From Alphaproteobacteria bacterium (GTDB taxonomy: Bacteria; Pseudomonadota; Alphaproteobacteria; ATCC43930; CGMCC-115725): a stretch of 18,023 nt of DNA. Below the pieces are notes generated by a model. It was not told where the DNA came from. It worked only from the letters and a program-made list of their open reading frames with translations, and did no database searches. The position numbers were made by a program, and so were the translations under genes. Position 1 is the first letter of the stretch. Each line of letters opens with the position of its first letter. Shown here piece by piece: positions 1 to 6,430 of this stretch. The stretch lies in contig JASHUO010000435.1 of assembly GCA_030039975.1 (NCBI GenBank), positions 1-18,023 of the forward strand, written 5' to 3'.

Positions 1-19
1 GAGCCGACCCGAGCGACTC

Positions 20-1006
20 TCAGGCGGCGACGTTGCCGGTCAGCGGCTGCGTCTCGTCGAGGGTATGACAGGGATCGAAGGGCGCCGCCGGCGTTGCAAA
101 GAACACCTCGCCGAGGTCGTCGAGCGCGCGCTCGGCCTCATCGCGGCCGAGCGCTTCGAGCTCCGGCATGTGGTGGGCGCCGTCGAGGGTGAAATGCTGC
201 GCCGAGGTGTCGGGGCTGATGCGGAACACATTGTGCGAACCGACCAGCGTGTGCGCCATGGCGATCGCCGAGGAGGACTGCGCCTTCATGAAGACATCGG
301 CGATGCGCCCGCCCCAATAGGAAGCGCCGAGGGAGACGCGCTTGTGCCAGGCGATGCCGAGCGGGCGCGAGGTGCAGCCGAGACTCAGCACGCGAATATC
401 CTCGCGCGCCCAACCGAGCACGCCAATCGCTTCCACCACCGCCAGCGCCAACGGATTGCGCGCCCAGAGGCTGCCATCGACATAGGCGCCTTCGTCGGAC
501 AGATGGATGGGGAAATAGGTCGGCGCGGCCACCGTCGCCAGAGCGACATCGATCGCCGACACCGTGTAATCGCGCACCAGACTCGGATGATGCGCGGTTT
601 TGTAGATGTAGACGCGCTCGGACGCGACGTCGAGCGCCGGCACCAGCAGACGCCGGCGGCAATGGCCGACACGGCGGTCGCCGAAGGCTTTGTCGAGCGC
701 CTGGCGCAGCGGCGCGAGGCTGTATTTCGCGCGCAAGAGCCGCCGCAGACTGCTCGTCACCGGGCGCGCCGGAAAGATGGCGCGGCCATGCTCCTTGTAG
801 AGCTGCAGCAGTTCGCCCGCGGTCTGGCCGAGCGCCAGCCCGATGGCGATGATGCCGCCGGTCGAGGTGCCGGCGATGAGGTCGAAATAGTCGTGAATCG
901 GCGCGCCCAGCCAGTCCTCGATCTCGGCGAGAAACGCAGCCGGGAATACCCCCTTAATCCCGCCGCCATCGATGGTCAGAATGCGCCGCACCCGCCGCTC
1001 CTCCAC
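20..1006 (-). CDS. Patatin-like phospholipase
   Basis: Predicted serine lipid acyl hydrolase of the patatin family, a Ser-Asp dyad enzyme that removes acyl chains from phospholipids, probably in the cytoplasm or at the membrane. The N-terminus carries the oxyanion loop DGGGIKG (residues 13-19). The nucleophile elbow GTSTGG has Ser48, and YVDGS supplies the catalytic Asp177. AAPTYFP before it is also typical of the family. At 328 residues the length fits a single patatin domain. I chose GTG at 1006, which has an AGGGG-like ribosome site a few bases upstream and starts just before the conserved core. The frame also has an ATG at 1147, but that codon lies in the loop of an 8-bp palindrome, has no ribosome site and adds a low-complexity leader. 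Downstream neighbours lie outside the window. A CBASS effector role (CapV-like) cannot be judged because no nucleotidyltransferase gene is visible. Confidence 0.85.
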   Translation of the reverse strand: MEERRVRRILTIDGGGIKGVFPAAFLAEIEDWLGAPIHDYFDLIAGTSTGGIIAIGLALGQTAGELLQLYKEHGRAIFPARPVTSSLRRLLRAKYSLAPLRQALDKAFGDRRVGHCRRRLLVPALDVASERVYIYKTAHHPSLVRDYTVSAIDVALATVAAPTYFPIHLSDEGAYVDGSLWARNPLALAVVEAIGVLGWAREDIRVLSLGCTSRPLGIAWHKRVSLGASYWGGRIADVFMKAQSSSAIAMAHTLVGSHNVFRISPDTSAQHFTLDGAHHMPELEALGRDEAERALDDLGEVFFATPAAPFDPCHTLDETQPLTGNVAA

Positions 1007-1111
1007 GGCCGGCCCCTGACGAACCGGCTCGAGGGAGCCTAGCGACAAACCTTTACCCGGCCATGAATGACGGCCTTTTCTGCGCTTTGATTCCGTGCGG
1101 CTACCCCCCCG

Positions 1112-1290
1112 CGAGCGCGCAGCGCTCGGCGGCGACGGCGGTTGCATGGCAACCGCGAGAGCCGCGCAGAGAGCGACCAGCCTAGGCGCCTCTCCCTACG
1201 CTAGCGCCGAGGCTAGCCCGAACGGTGCGGCTCTCGCGATTGCTGCGCAATCGCTGGCGCCGCCGCGGACGAACGCGCTTCGCGCGTTCG
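1112..1290. repeat. Chain of nested palindromes (REP-like)
   Basis: At least five inverted repeats follow each other. They are CGAGCGC/GCGCTCG at 1112-1128 (3-nt loop), GCGGTTGC/GCAACCGC at 1138-1156 (3-nt loop), a 12-bp perfect pair with arms 1154-1165 and 1227-1238, GCGATTGC/GCAATCGC at 1236-1254 (3-nt loop), and a 9-bp stem at 1270-1290 with loop TTC. The 12-bp pair encloses a second pair at 1179-1189/1204-1214 with one mismatch. GCTGATA then occurs twice in tandem near 1304-1317. The density of stems suggests an interspersed non-coding repeat rather than coding sequence, and it separates the patatin gene from the dioxygenase gene. It could also end transcription arriving from the dioxygenase gene. 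Confidence 0.6.
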
Positions 1291-1324
1291 CCTTGAGCTG
1301 ACGGCTGATAGCTGATAGCCGGAT

Positions 1325-2206
1325 TTACGCTGCCGGTCGCGCCGTACCCTTGATCTGCGTGCGGTGCATGATGCGGCGCGCCGCGGGATCGAAGGGATCG
1401 CGCCGATGCATGGTGCAGCGATTGTCCCAGAGCACGAGATCGCCCGGACGCCAGTTGTTGTACCAGGTGAACTCGTCGCGCGTGGCGTAGGACCAGAGCT
1501 GGTCGAGCAGCGCTTCCGATTCCGCAAGGTCGAGGCCGAGGAGATAAGCGTTGCGGCGGCGCCCGAGATAGAGACAGCGGCGGCCGGATTCCGGATGCGT
1601 GCAGACCAGCGGATGGACGGCGCCGGGAGAGGTGCGCGGATCGTCGGTGGCGGCGACGCCTTCGCGCAGATAGCCGCCGCTGTTGTAGGTGCCGTCATGC
1701 TTGATGCGCAGCCCGGCGGCGCGGCGCTTCAGCGGGTCGGGCAACCCCGCATAGGCGCTGTACATGTTGCAGAAGCCGGTATTGCCGCCCTTGGGGGGAA
1801 TTTCGATGGCATAGAGCATGCTCGCCATTGGCGGATCATCGAGGTAGGACATGTCGGTGTGCCAGACCGCCTCGCCGGCGCCGAGGCTGCCGATGGCGAC
1901 GCCCTTCTCGATCACGTTGGAGACGACGTAGATTTCGGGCTTGCCGTCGACGAAGCGCCGTCCGTTCTCCTGGATCGGCGCCCAGTCGAGCGCGCCGAAG
2001 CGGCGCGAGAAAGCGATGAGGTCGTCATCGCTGAGCTGCTGGCCGCGGATCAGCAGCACGGAATTTTCGACAAACGCGCGACGAATTGCAGCGAACGTGT
2101 CGTCGTCGAGACGGCGGAGATCGACCCCGGTAATTTCCGCACCGACGCCGCCGCCGGTGGGGGCGACGCCGAGCCCGGAACTGGCGGATTTGACGCTGAC
2201 CGGCAT
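1325..2206 (-). CDS. TauD/TfdA-family Fe(II)/2-oxoglutarate dioxygenase
   Basis: Non-haem iron oxygenase that couples 2-oxoglutarate decarboxylation to substrate hydroxylation; family members often release sulfite from taurine or cleave aryloxyalkanoates. Of 293 residues, the iron triad is His116 and Asp118 (HTDMSY) and His267 (WDNRCTMH). Arg278 and Arg282 sit 11 and 15 residues after the last His, the spacing of the 2-oxoglutarate and substrate-anion arginines in E. coli TauD. This suggests an acidic substrate, which the sequence does not identify. The ATG at 2206 is preceded by GGAGTGAGGT. The frame runs on to a TTG at 2239 without such support. Taurine transport genes are not adjacent. The downstream gene on this strand is the patatin, beyond a palindrome-rich gap, so co-transcription is unlikely. 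Confidence 0.88.
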   Translation of the reverse strand: MPVSVKSASSGLGVAPTGGGVGAEITGVDLRRLDDDTFAAIRRAFVENSVLLIRGQQLSDDDLIAFSRRFGALDWAPIQENGRRFVDGKPEIYVVSNVIEKGVAIGSLGAGEAVWHTDMSYLDDPPMASMLYAIEIPPKGGNTGFCNMYSAYAGLPDPLKRRAAGLRIKHDGTYNSGGYLREGVAATDDPRTSPGAVHPLVCTHPESGRRCLYLGRRRNAYLLGLDLAESEALLDQLWSYATRDEFTWYNNWRPGDLVLWDNRCTMHRRDPFDPAARRIMHRTQIKGTARPAA

Positions 2207-2288
2207 AGCGGACCTCACTCCTTCGAAGCCTCTGGGCAATCTCTACGATAAACACAAGCAGCATCGCCGCCAAGCTGGAAGAACCCCT

Positions 2289-2825
2289 TCAGGCGGGCGG
2301 CTCGAAAGGCAGCTCCTGGCGTACCAGCTCCTCGATCTGCTGCACATCACACAGCAGCGTCGCCGGATGACGCGGGCTCGCCTTGGCGCGGAAATCATGC
2401 ACGCCCAGCACCTGCGTGACGCCGGCATCCGCGTCGCCAAGCGGAACATAGAGCCGGCTCGTCGTCATCGTGCGTCCATCCTCCCAGCGGAACAGAGTGA
2501 GCGAGTACACCGGTGCCTGTCGACGGCAGACTTGGCGGATGAGCGATGTGAAAAATGCAAGATAATCGCCGCTCAACACCTCATCGCCGAAGCGCCCAGT
2601 GGCATCGCGCCCGAAGCGGTTGACGACCTCGGTGCCGGTGAGGCGCCAGCGATAGCGCGCGCCGGCATCGAATACCTCGAGCAGCGCCAGATGGGGCAGG
2701 ACGAAACGCGGCAGGTCGATCGGGTCGATATCGGCGCGCGACGGCATCGCCCGAGTGCCGCGGCGCTCCGCGCAGAAATCGTAGACGGCACTGAGCAGCG
2801 GCTCGCCTTGCAAAATGCCGGGCAT
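2289..2825 (-). CDS. PAS domain protein (PAS_5 type)
   Basis: A 178-residue single-domain protein resembling the PAS_5 family (DUF1488-independent, the alphaproteobacterial stand-alone PAS group). Family-like features are an N-terminal helix, SRADIDPIDLPRFVLPHLAL (residues 29-48), RLTGTEVVNRFG (61-72) and a TGRFGDE segment near 77. There is no transmembrane segment and no output domain such as GGDEF or kinase, so any signal must pass to a partner. Members of this family are mostly uncharacterised and the ligand is unknown. The ATG at 2825 follows a strong GGAGGGGGAG ribosome site. The gene is 82 bp upstream of the dioxygenase on the same strand and could share its transcript. It is divergent from the exported peptidase at 3119. 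Confidence 0.82.
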   Translation of the reverse strand: MPGILQGEPLLSAVYDFCAERRGTRAMPSRADIDPIDLPRFVLPHLALLEVFDAGARYRWRLTGTEVVNRFGRDATGRFGDEVLSGDYLAFFTSLIRQVCRRQAPVYSLTLFRWEDGRTMTTSRLYVPLGDADAGVTQVLGVHDFRAKASPRHPATLLCDVQQIEELVRQELPFEPPA

Positions 2826-3051
2826 CGCTCCCCCTCCGGCCGACGCTCCCAGACGCCGCGGCGCGATGCTAACCGTAGAAGGACTAGTGTTCTATCGGGC
2901 CCTGCTATCGCATCGGTAGAATTGGGCGAGGCGACCGTCATCAGCTCACCGCGATTGCCGGAAACGAGCCATTCCTCAGCGCCGTCCCGGGGCGCCGGCC
3001 TCACGGAATGCGCGAAATTCGACCCGTCTATACGGCGAATGCGCGAATAAG

Positions 3052-3077
3052 GGAACAAGTCGCGCGCCGGTTTGGTT
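3052..3077 (+). promoter_or_regulatory. Candidate EcfG-type stress promoter
   Basis: GGAAC at 3052-3056, a 17-nt spacer, then GGTT at 3074-3077. The alphaproteobacterial EcfG consensus is GGAAC-N16/17-CGTT, so one position differs. It lies about 42 bp upstream of the start at 3119. The rest of the 293-bp divergent gap (2826-3118) shows no gene. Confidence 0.45.
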
Positions 3078-3118
3078 TTACGCGGCAACTAAGCTCGCAT
3101 GAGCGACGGAGACCACGC

Positions 3119-3718
3119 ATGTCGAAAAACGCCGTGGCCAGGCTGGCGGTGGAGGGGATGCGGGAGGGAGAGACCGGGATCGCCCATCGGATCGCGCGGC
3201 GCGCGCTTCTCGGCGCCGCGGCCGGCGCGGTCCTCGCCGCAACGGTCGGTGGCACCGCTTTCGCCGCGCCGCGCGGCGACCGCAAGCTCGCGCTCTACAA
3301 TCCCAACACCGACGAACGCTTCGACGACGTCTATTGGTGCGACGGGCGCTATGTCTCCAGCTCGTTGCAGCGGGTCGACTGGCTGATGCGCGACTACCAC
3401 CAGGACAAGGTGGTGCCGATCGATCCCGAGCTCATCGATTTGCTGCACCGTGTTCGCCAGACGCTGGGGACGGGACGCCCCATCCACATCCTCTCGGGCT
3501 ATCGCACGGCGGCGACCAATCGGCTGCTGCGCGTCGAAGGCTGGGGGCCGGCCGCGCATAGCGAGCATCTCCTCGCCAAGGCCGCCGACATCTCGATCGA
3601 AGGCATCAGCCTCGCGCATCTGCGTCGCGCAGCACTGTCGCTCCGCGCCGGCGGTGTCGGCACTTATCGGCGCTGGGACTTCGTCCATGTCGATGTCGGG
3701 CCGGTGCGCAGCTGGTGA
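3119..3718 (+). CDS. Exported M15-like peptidase (DUF882/YcbK type)
   Basis: Predicted periplasmic zinc peptidase of the M15 superfamily, probably acting on peptidoglycan peptides. Its 199 residues begin with a leader having a twin-arginine-like ARRALLG (Arg27-Arg28) followed by an alanine-rich hydrophobic stretch ending near AFAAP at 48-51. E. coli YcbK likewise has a Tat leader. The catalytic part shows LSGYRT (125-130), then HSEH with His150 and Asp157 spaced as in M15 zinc sites, and a terminal FVHVD with His190. Start ATG 3119 has GGAG eight bases upstream; the frame is open from 3008 but without a better site. A candidate EcfG promoter precedes it. CsbD follows 66 bp downstream with its own promoter-like element. 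Confidence 0.88.
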   Translation: MSKNAVARLAVEGMREGETGIAHRIARRALLGAAAGAVLAATVGGTAFAAPRGDRKLALYNPNTDERFDDVYWCDGRYVSSSLQRVDWLMRDYHQDKVVPIDPELIDLLHRVRQTLGTGRPIHILSGYRTAATNRLLRVEGWGPAAHSEHLLAKAADISIEGISLAHLRRAALSLRAGGVGTYRRWDFVHVDVGPVRSW

Positions 3719-3720
3719 GC

Positions 3721-3746
3721 GGAACCGCGTTTATCGCACCGCTGTT
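3721..3746 (+). promoter_or_regulatory. Candidate EcfG-type promoter of csbD
   Basis: GGAAC at 3721-3725, a 17-nt spacer and TGTT at 3743-3746, one mismatch from GGAAC-N17-CGTT. It begins two bases after the stop codon of the peptidase gene and lies 39 bp upstream of the CsbD start. CsbD genes are typical general-stress targets, which raises the prior. Confidence 0.5.
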
Positions 3747-3784
3747 GTCACAGTACACATCAAAACCGACAGCGGAGCCAGTGC

Positions 3785-3991
3785 ATGAATTGGGATCGCA
3801 TTGCCGGCAATTGGAAGCAGTTCACCGGCAAGGCCAAGGAGAAATGGGGCAAGCTCACCGACAGCGACTGGTCGGTGATCGCCGGCAAACGCGACCAGCT
3901 CATCGGCAAAGTGCAGGAGCGCTACGGCATCGCGCGCGACGAAGCCGAAAAGCAGGTCGCGGAATTCGAGCGCAGCTACGAAGAAGTCTAG
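3785..3991 (+). CDS. CsbD-family stress protein
   Basis: A 68-residue hydrophilic protein of the CsbD family. It opens with MNWDRIAGNWKQFTGKAKEK, followed by a WGKLTDSDW turn, the second repeat GKRDQLIGKVQERYG and a charged helix ending EFERSYEEV. Full family length, no signal peptide, predicted cytoplasmic and largely helical. The biochemical role of CsbD proteins is not established; they are markers of the general stress response (SigB in Bacillus, EcfG in alphaproteobacteria). The ATG at 3785 has GGAG at 3774-3777. A GGAAC...TGTT element upstream supports stress control. The gene is convergent with the rhodanese fusion, and a strong shared hairpin lies between them. Confidence 0.95.
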   Translation: MNWDRIAGNWKQFTGKAKEKWGKLTDSDWSVIAGKRDQLIGKVQERYGIARDEAEKQVAEFERSYEEV

Positions 3992-3997
3992 CGTGAG

Positions 3998-4036
3998 ATC
4001 GGCGGCGCGCGTCTCTTAGGAACGCGCGCCGCCGAT
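3998..4036. terminator. Bidirectional hairpin terminator between convergent genes
   Basis: Perfect 15-bp stem, arms 3998-4012 and 4022-4036, around a 9-nt loop. It begins seven bases after the csbD stop. Its right arm and part of the loop form the last codons and stop of the rhodanese fusion gene. GC-rich with no long T tract, so partly factor-dependent ending is possible. Confidence 0.75.
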
Positions 4037-6199
4037 GTCGTCCAGCACGCGGAACCTGGCGTCACCGTCGCGCTCGATCTGTTCGACCAGCGCCACTTCC
4101 CACGAGAGATAAGCGTTCATCGCCGCCTCGACCCCGGCGCCCTTGTCGTAGGGGCGATACCAGGCATCGACGGGCGCGTCCGCGAGATGCTCATCGCCGG
4201 CGGCAAGCGCAAAGCCGGCGGCGCGCCACGCGGCGGTGCCGCCGGCCAACACCTTCACCGGAAGCGGCGTAAGCGCCTGCAGTTCCGGCGCGGCGAGCGA
4301 GGCGAGAGCGCCGTCGCGCGAGGTCAGCACCAGCGTGCCGTGCTGCGGCAGCAGCGGCAGCGCCAGAGCGAGGCGGGAGCGGATGGCGAACCAGGCGCCG
4401 GGAATATGCTGCTCGCGATAGGCGAGGCTGGTGTCGAGATCGATCACCACCGCCTCGCCATGCCCCTGAAGCTGCGCCAGCTCAGGCGCCGTCAGCGACG
4501 CGACGCCCGCGCCGATGCCGAGAATGCGCACCGGCTCGGGCCCGGTTTCGGTTGGACCCTCGGCGCGGTCGAGCACATAGACCTCGTCCTGGCCCATCTG
4601 CACGAGCCAGGACGCTGTCATGCGCGCCCTGACGGCGTCGCTGTCGACGAGCACGACGCGTGCGTTGAGCGTCGCCCGGTAAGCGTCCGTCGCCTGCACG
4701 AGCTGCCCGCCCGGCGCCGAGCGCGCCCCGGCGAGATGGCCGGCGGCGTATTCCTCGGGCGTGCGCACATCGAAGAGATAGAGCGTGCGGCTCTCGCCGT
4801 CGCGGCGGAAGCGCTGCAGCGTGTCGGCACCGATGCTCCTGATGCCGGCACGCCCGGCAAGCCGCGCCGCGGCGGCGCGCGCCATCGCCGCGTTCGCTTC
4901 GGACGGCGCCGGTGCGTGGCGCGTCTTGCCGTGGTCCAGCGCAAAGCCGGCGAGATGCCAGCCCATCGTGCCGTTCTTCAGCGCCGCGACACGGTTGGGG
5001 ACGCCGGCATTGATCAGCGACTGGGCGCCGATGATGCTGCGCGTGCGCCCGGCGCAATTGACGATGACCAGCGTCTCGGGCGAAGGCACCACCTCGTGAA
5101 AGCGATAGACCAGCTCGGCGCCGGGACAGTCGAGCGCGCCTGGAATGCTCATCTTGTGGAACTCGTCCATCGGACGGCTGTCGAGCACCACCATGTCGGT
5201 GCCCTTGTCCATCTGTGCCTTCACCTCCTCGGCGGAGAGCCGCGGCGTCGCGGCGGCGTGCTCGACGAACTCGCCGAACGCCTTGCTCGGCACATGGACG
5301 CCGCTGAAGAGCTCATAGCCGGCGTCTTGCCACGCCTTGACGCCGCCGGCCAACACGGCGAGGTTGCGATATCCCCAATGCATGAGCTTGCGCGCGGCGC
5401 GGAGCGCGAGGCCGTCATCGGCGTCGCAGAGCACGAGGCGCGTGGCGCGGCGCGGCACGAGCTGGTCGATGCGCAGCTCGAGCCGGCTCAGCGGCAGCGA
5501 GGCGGCGAAGAGCAGATGGCCCTCGGCGAAGACGCCCTCTTCGCGCAGATCGAGGATGGCGAGCTCCTCGCCGTCGCGCAGCATCGCCTTGAGCTCGGCC
5601 GGCGTCACCAGCGGAGCGCGGATGCTCGGCGGCGCGCCGAAGACGCGGTAGGCGCCGCCGCTCGCCGTCGCAAAGAAGATGCGCTCGGGCAGATTCTCGA
5701 GGCTCATGCCGTAGAGATGGAGATGGAGCGACGGCGCGTCGCCGGTCACCTCGATGGTGTGGAAATCATCGGGGAGAAAGGCGCAGGCATTGCCGCGGCG
5801 GACGGTGAGCTCGCCGGTCTTGCGGAGCCGCCCTTGCCCGGGCTCGAGGCGGTTGTCGACGCGGTCGTAGAAGACGTTGTGCTCGTCGCCGAAGACACCG
5901 GCGATCACGGCCCAGGTGGTGTGATTGTGCGGCGGCTGCGCTTTGCCGGGCGTTCCAGCCGAAGCGTAGAGCGCGAAGCGCTGGTCGGGATCCTCGGCCA
6001 GGCGATAGACGCGCGGATGGCCTTCGGGCGACAGCGGGAAATGCTGCGGCGGGAAGAGCTCGCGGCGCGCCGCCAGCTCGATCAGCACCGGCTTTATCGC
6101 GTCGAGGGCCGCGTCCGTCACGCCGTGCTCGGCCGCGATGCGCCGGACGCGCTCCAGAGCCTCATCGATCGCCGCGCGGCGCTCTTCCATCAGCGACAT
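4016..6199 (-). CDS. Thiol-dioxygenase-like cupin fused to four rhodanese domains
   Basis: A 727-residue cytoplasmic fusion. Residues about 30-190 resemble cysteine/3-mercaptopropionate dioxygenase. Iron ligands His91 and His93 (HNHTTW) and His147 (FHTIE) are present, and SLHLHLY ends in His161 and Tyr163. The position matching the crosslinking Cys of mammalian CDO is Val98, and the Ser of the Ser-His-Tyr triad is His159. Four rhodanese modules follow, at about 196-300, 321-425, 455-545 and 567-667. The first has Cys258 (LCDADDG) and the second Cys382 (CAGRTRS). The third has Asp519 and the fourth Ser627 at the cysteine position, so these two are probably inactive. The ATG at 6199 has GGGGAGG five bases upstream. 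The likely role is thiol oxidation or sulfane sulfur transfer, but the substrate is unknown. Only the domain assignments are firm. Confidence 0.85.
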   Translation of the reverse strand: MSLMEERRAAIDEALERVRRIAAEHGVTDAALDAIKPVLIELAARRELFPPQHFPLSPEGHPRVYRLAEDPDQRFALYASAGTPGKAQPPHNHTTWAVIAGVFGDEHNVFYDRVDNRLEPGQGRLRKTGELTVRRGNACAFLPDDFHTIEVTGDAPSLHLHLYGMSLENLPERIFFATASGGAYRVFGAPPSIRAPLVTPAELKAMLRDGEELAILDLREEGVFAEGHLLFAASLPLSRLELRIDQLVPRRATRLVLCDADDGLALRAARKLMHWGYRNLAVLAGGVKAWQDAGYELFSGVHVPSKAFGEFVEHAAATPRLSAEEVKAQMDKGTDMVVLDSRPMDEFHKMSIPGALDCPGAELVYRFHEVVPSPETLVIVNCAGRTRSIIGAQSLINAGVPNRVAALKNGTMGWHLAGFALDHGKTRHAPAPSEANAAMARAAAARLAGRAGIRSIGADTLQRFRRDGESRTLYLFDVRTPEEYAAGHLAGARSAPGGQLVQATDAYRATLNARVVLVDSDAVRARMTASWLVQMGQDEVYVLDRAEGPTETGPEPVRILGIGAGVASLTAPELAQLQGHGEAVVIDLDTSLAYREQHIPGAWFAIRSRLALALPLLPQHGTLVLTSRDGALASLAAPELQALTPLPVKVLAGGTAAWRAAGFALAAGDEHLADAPVDAWYRPYDKGAGVEAAMNAYLSWEVALVEQIERDGDARFRVLDDIGGARS

Positions 6200-6430
6200 G
6201 GCATCCTCCCCTCGATCCGAGACGGTCATGCTACTGCCGCCGGGGACGACTCTCAATTCGCGCGGCTTTCAAGGCTGCACCGACCGCCGAGCAGAGATCC
6301 GCGCGGCCCTGCCCTGCGCGCCAAGAGCGGGGCTACCGACACCTCGCTTTGACCAGGCATCAAGGCGCGGCCAAGATGGCGACCCGATCGCCTGCGCTGA
6401 CACCCGCAATGACGCCCACAAGGATGTCCC
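6200..6430. other. Divergent intergenic region
   Basis: A 231-bp gap between the minus-strand rhodanese fusion and the plus-strand dehalogenase, so promoters for both must lie here. No gene is supported. The clearest promoter-like match on the plus strand is TTGACC at 6349-6354, a 17-nt spacer and CAAGAT at 6372-6377, which only partly fits a sigma-70 site. Confidence 0.4.

Noticed and set aside
65..1042. Plus-strand open frame opposite the patatin gene
   Set aside because: No domain or ribosome site; patatin motifs on the other strand explain the region.
1364..2251. Plus-strand open frame opposite the TauD-like gene
   Set aside because: Low-complexity translation; the opposite strand has the full HxD...H iron site.
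4187..6352. Long open frame (over 700 codons) on the plus strand opposite the rhodanese fusion
   Set aside because: Its translation is Arg/Ala/Gly-rich with no recognisable domain, while the minus strand encodes clear cupin and rhodanese motifs. It is a high-GC antisense shadow.
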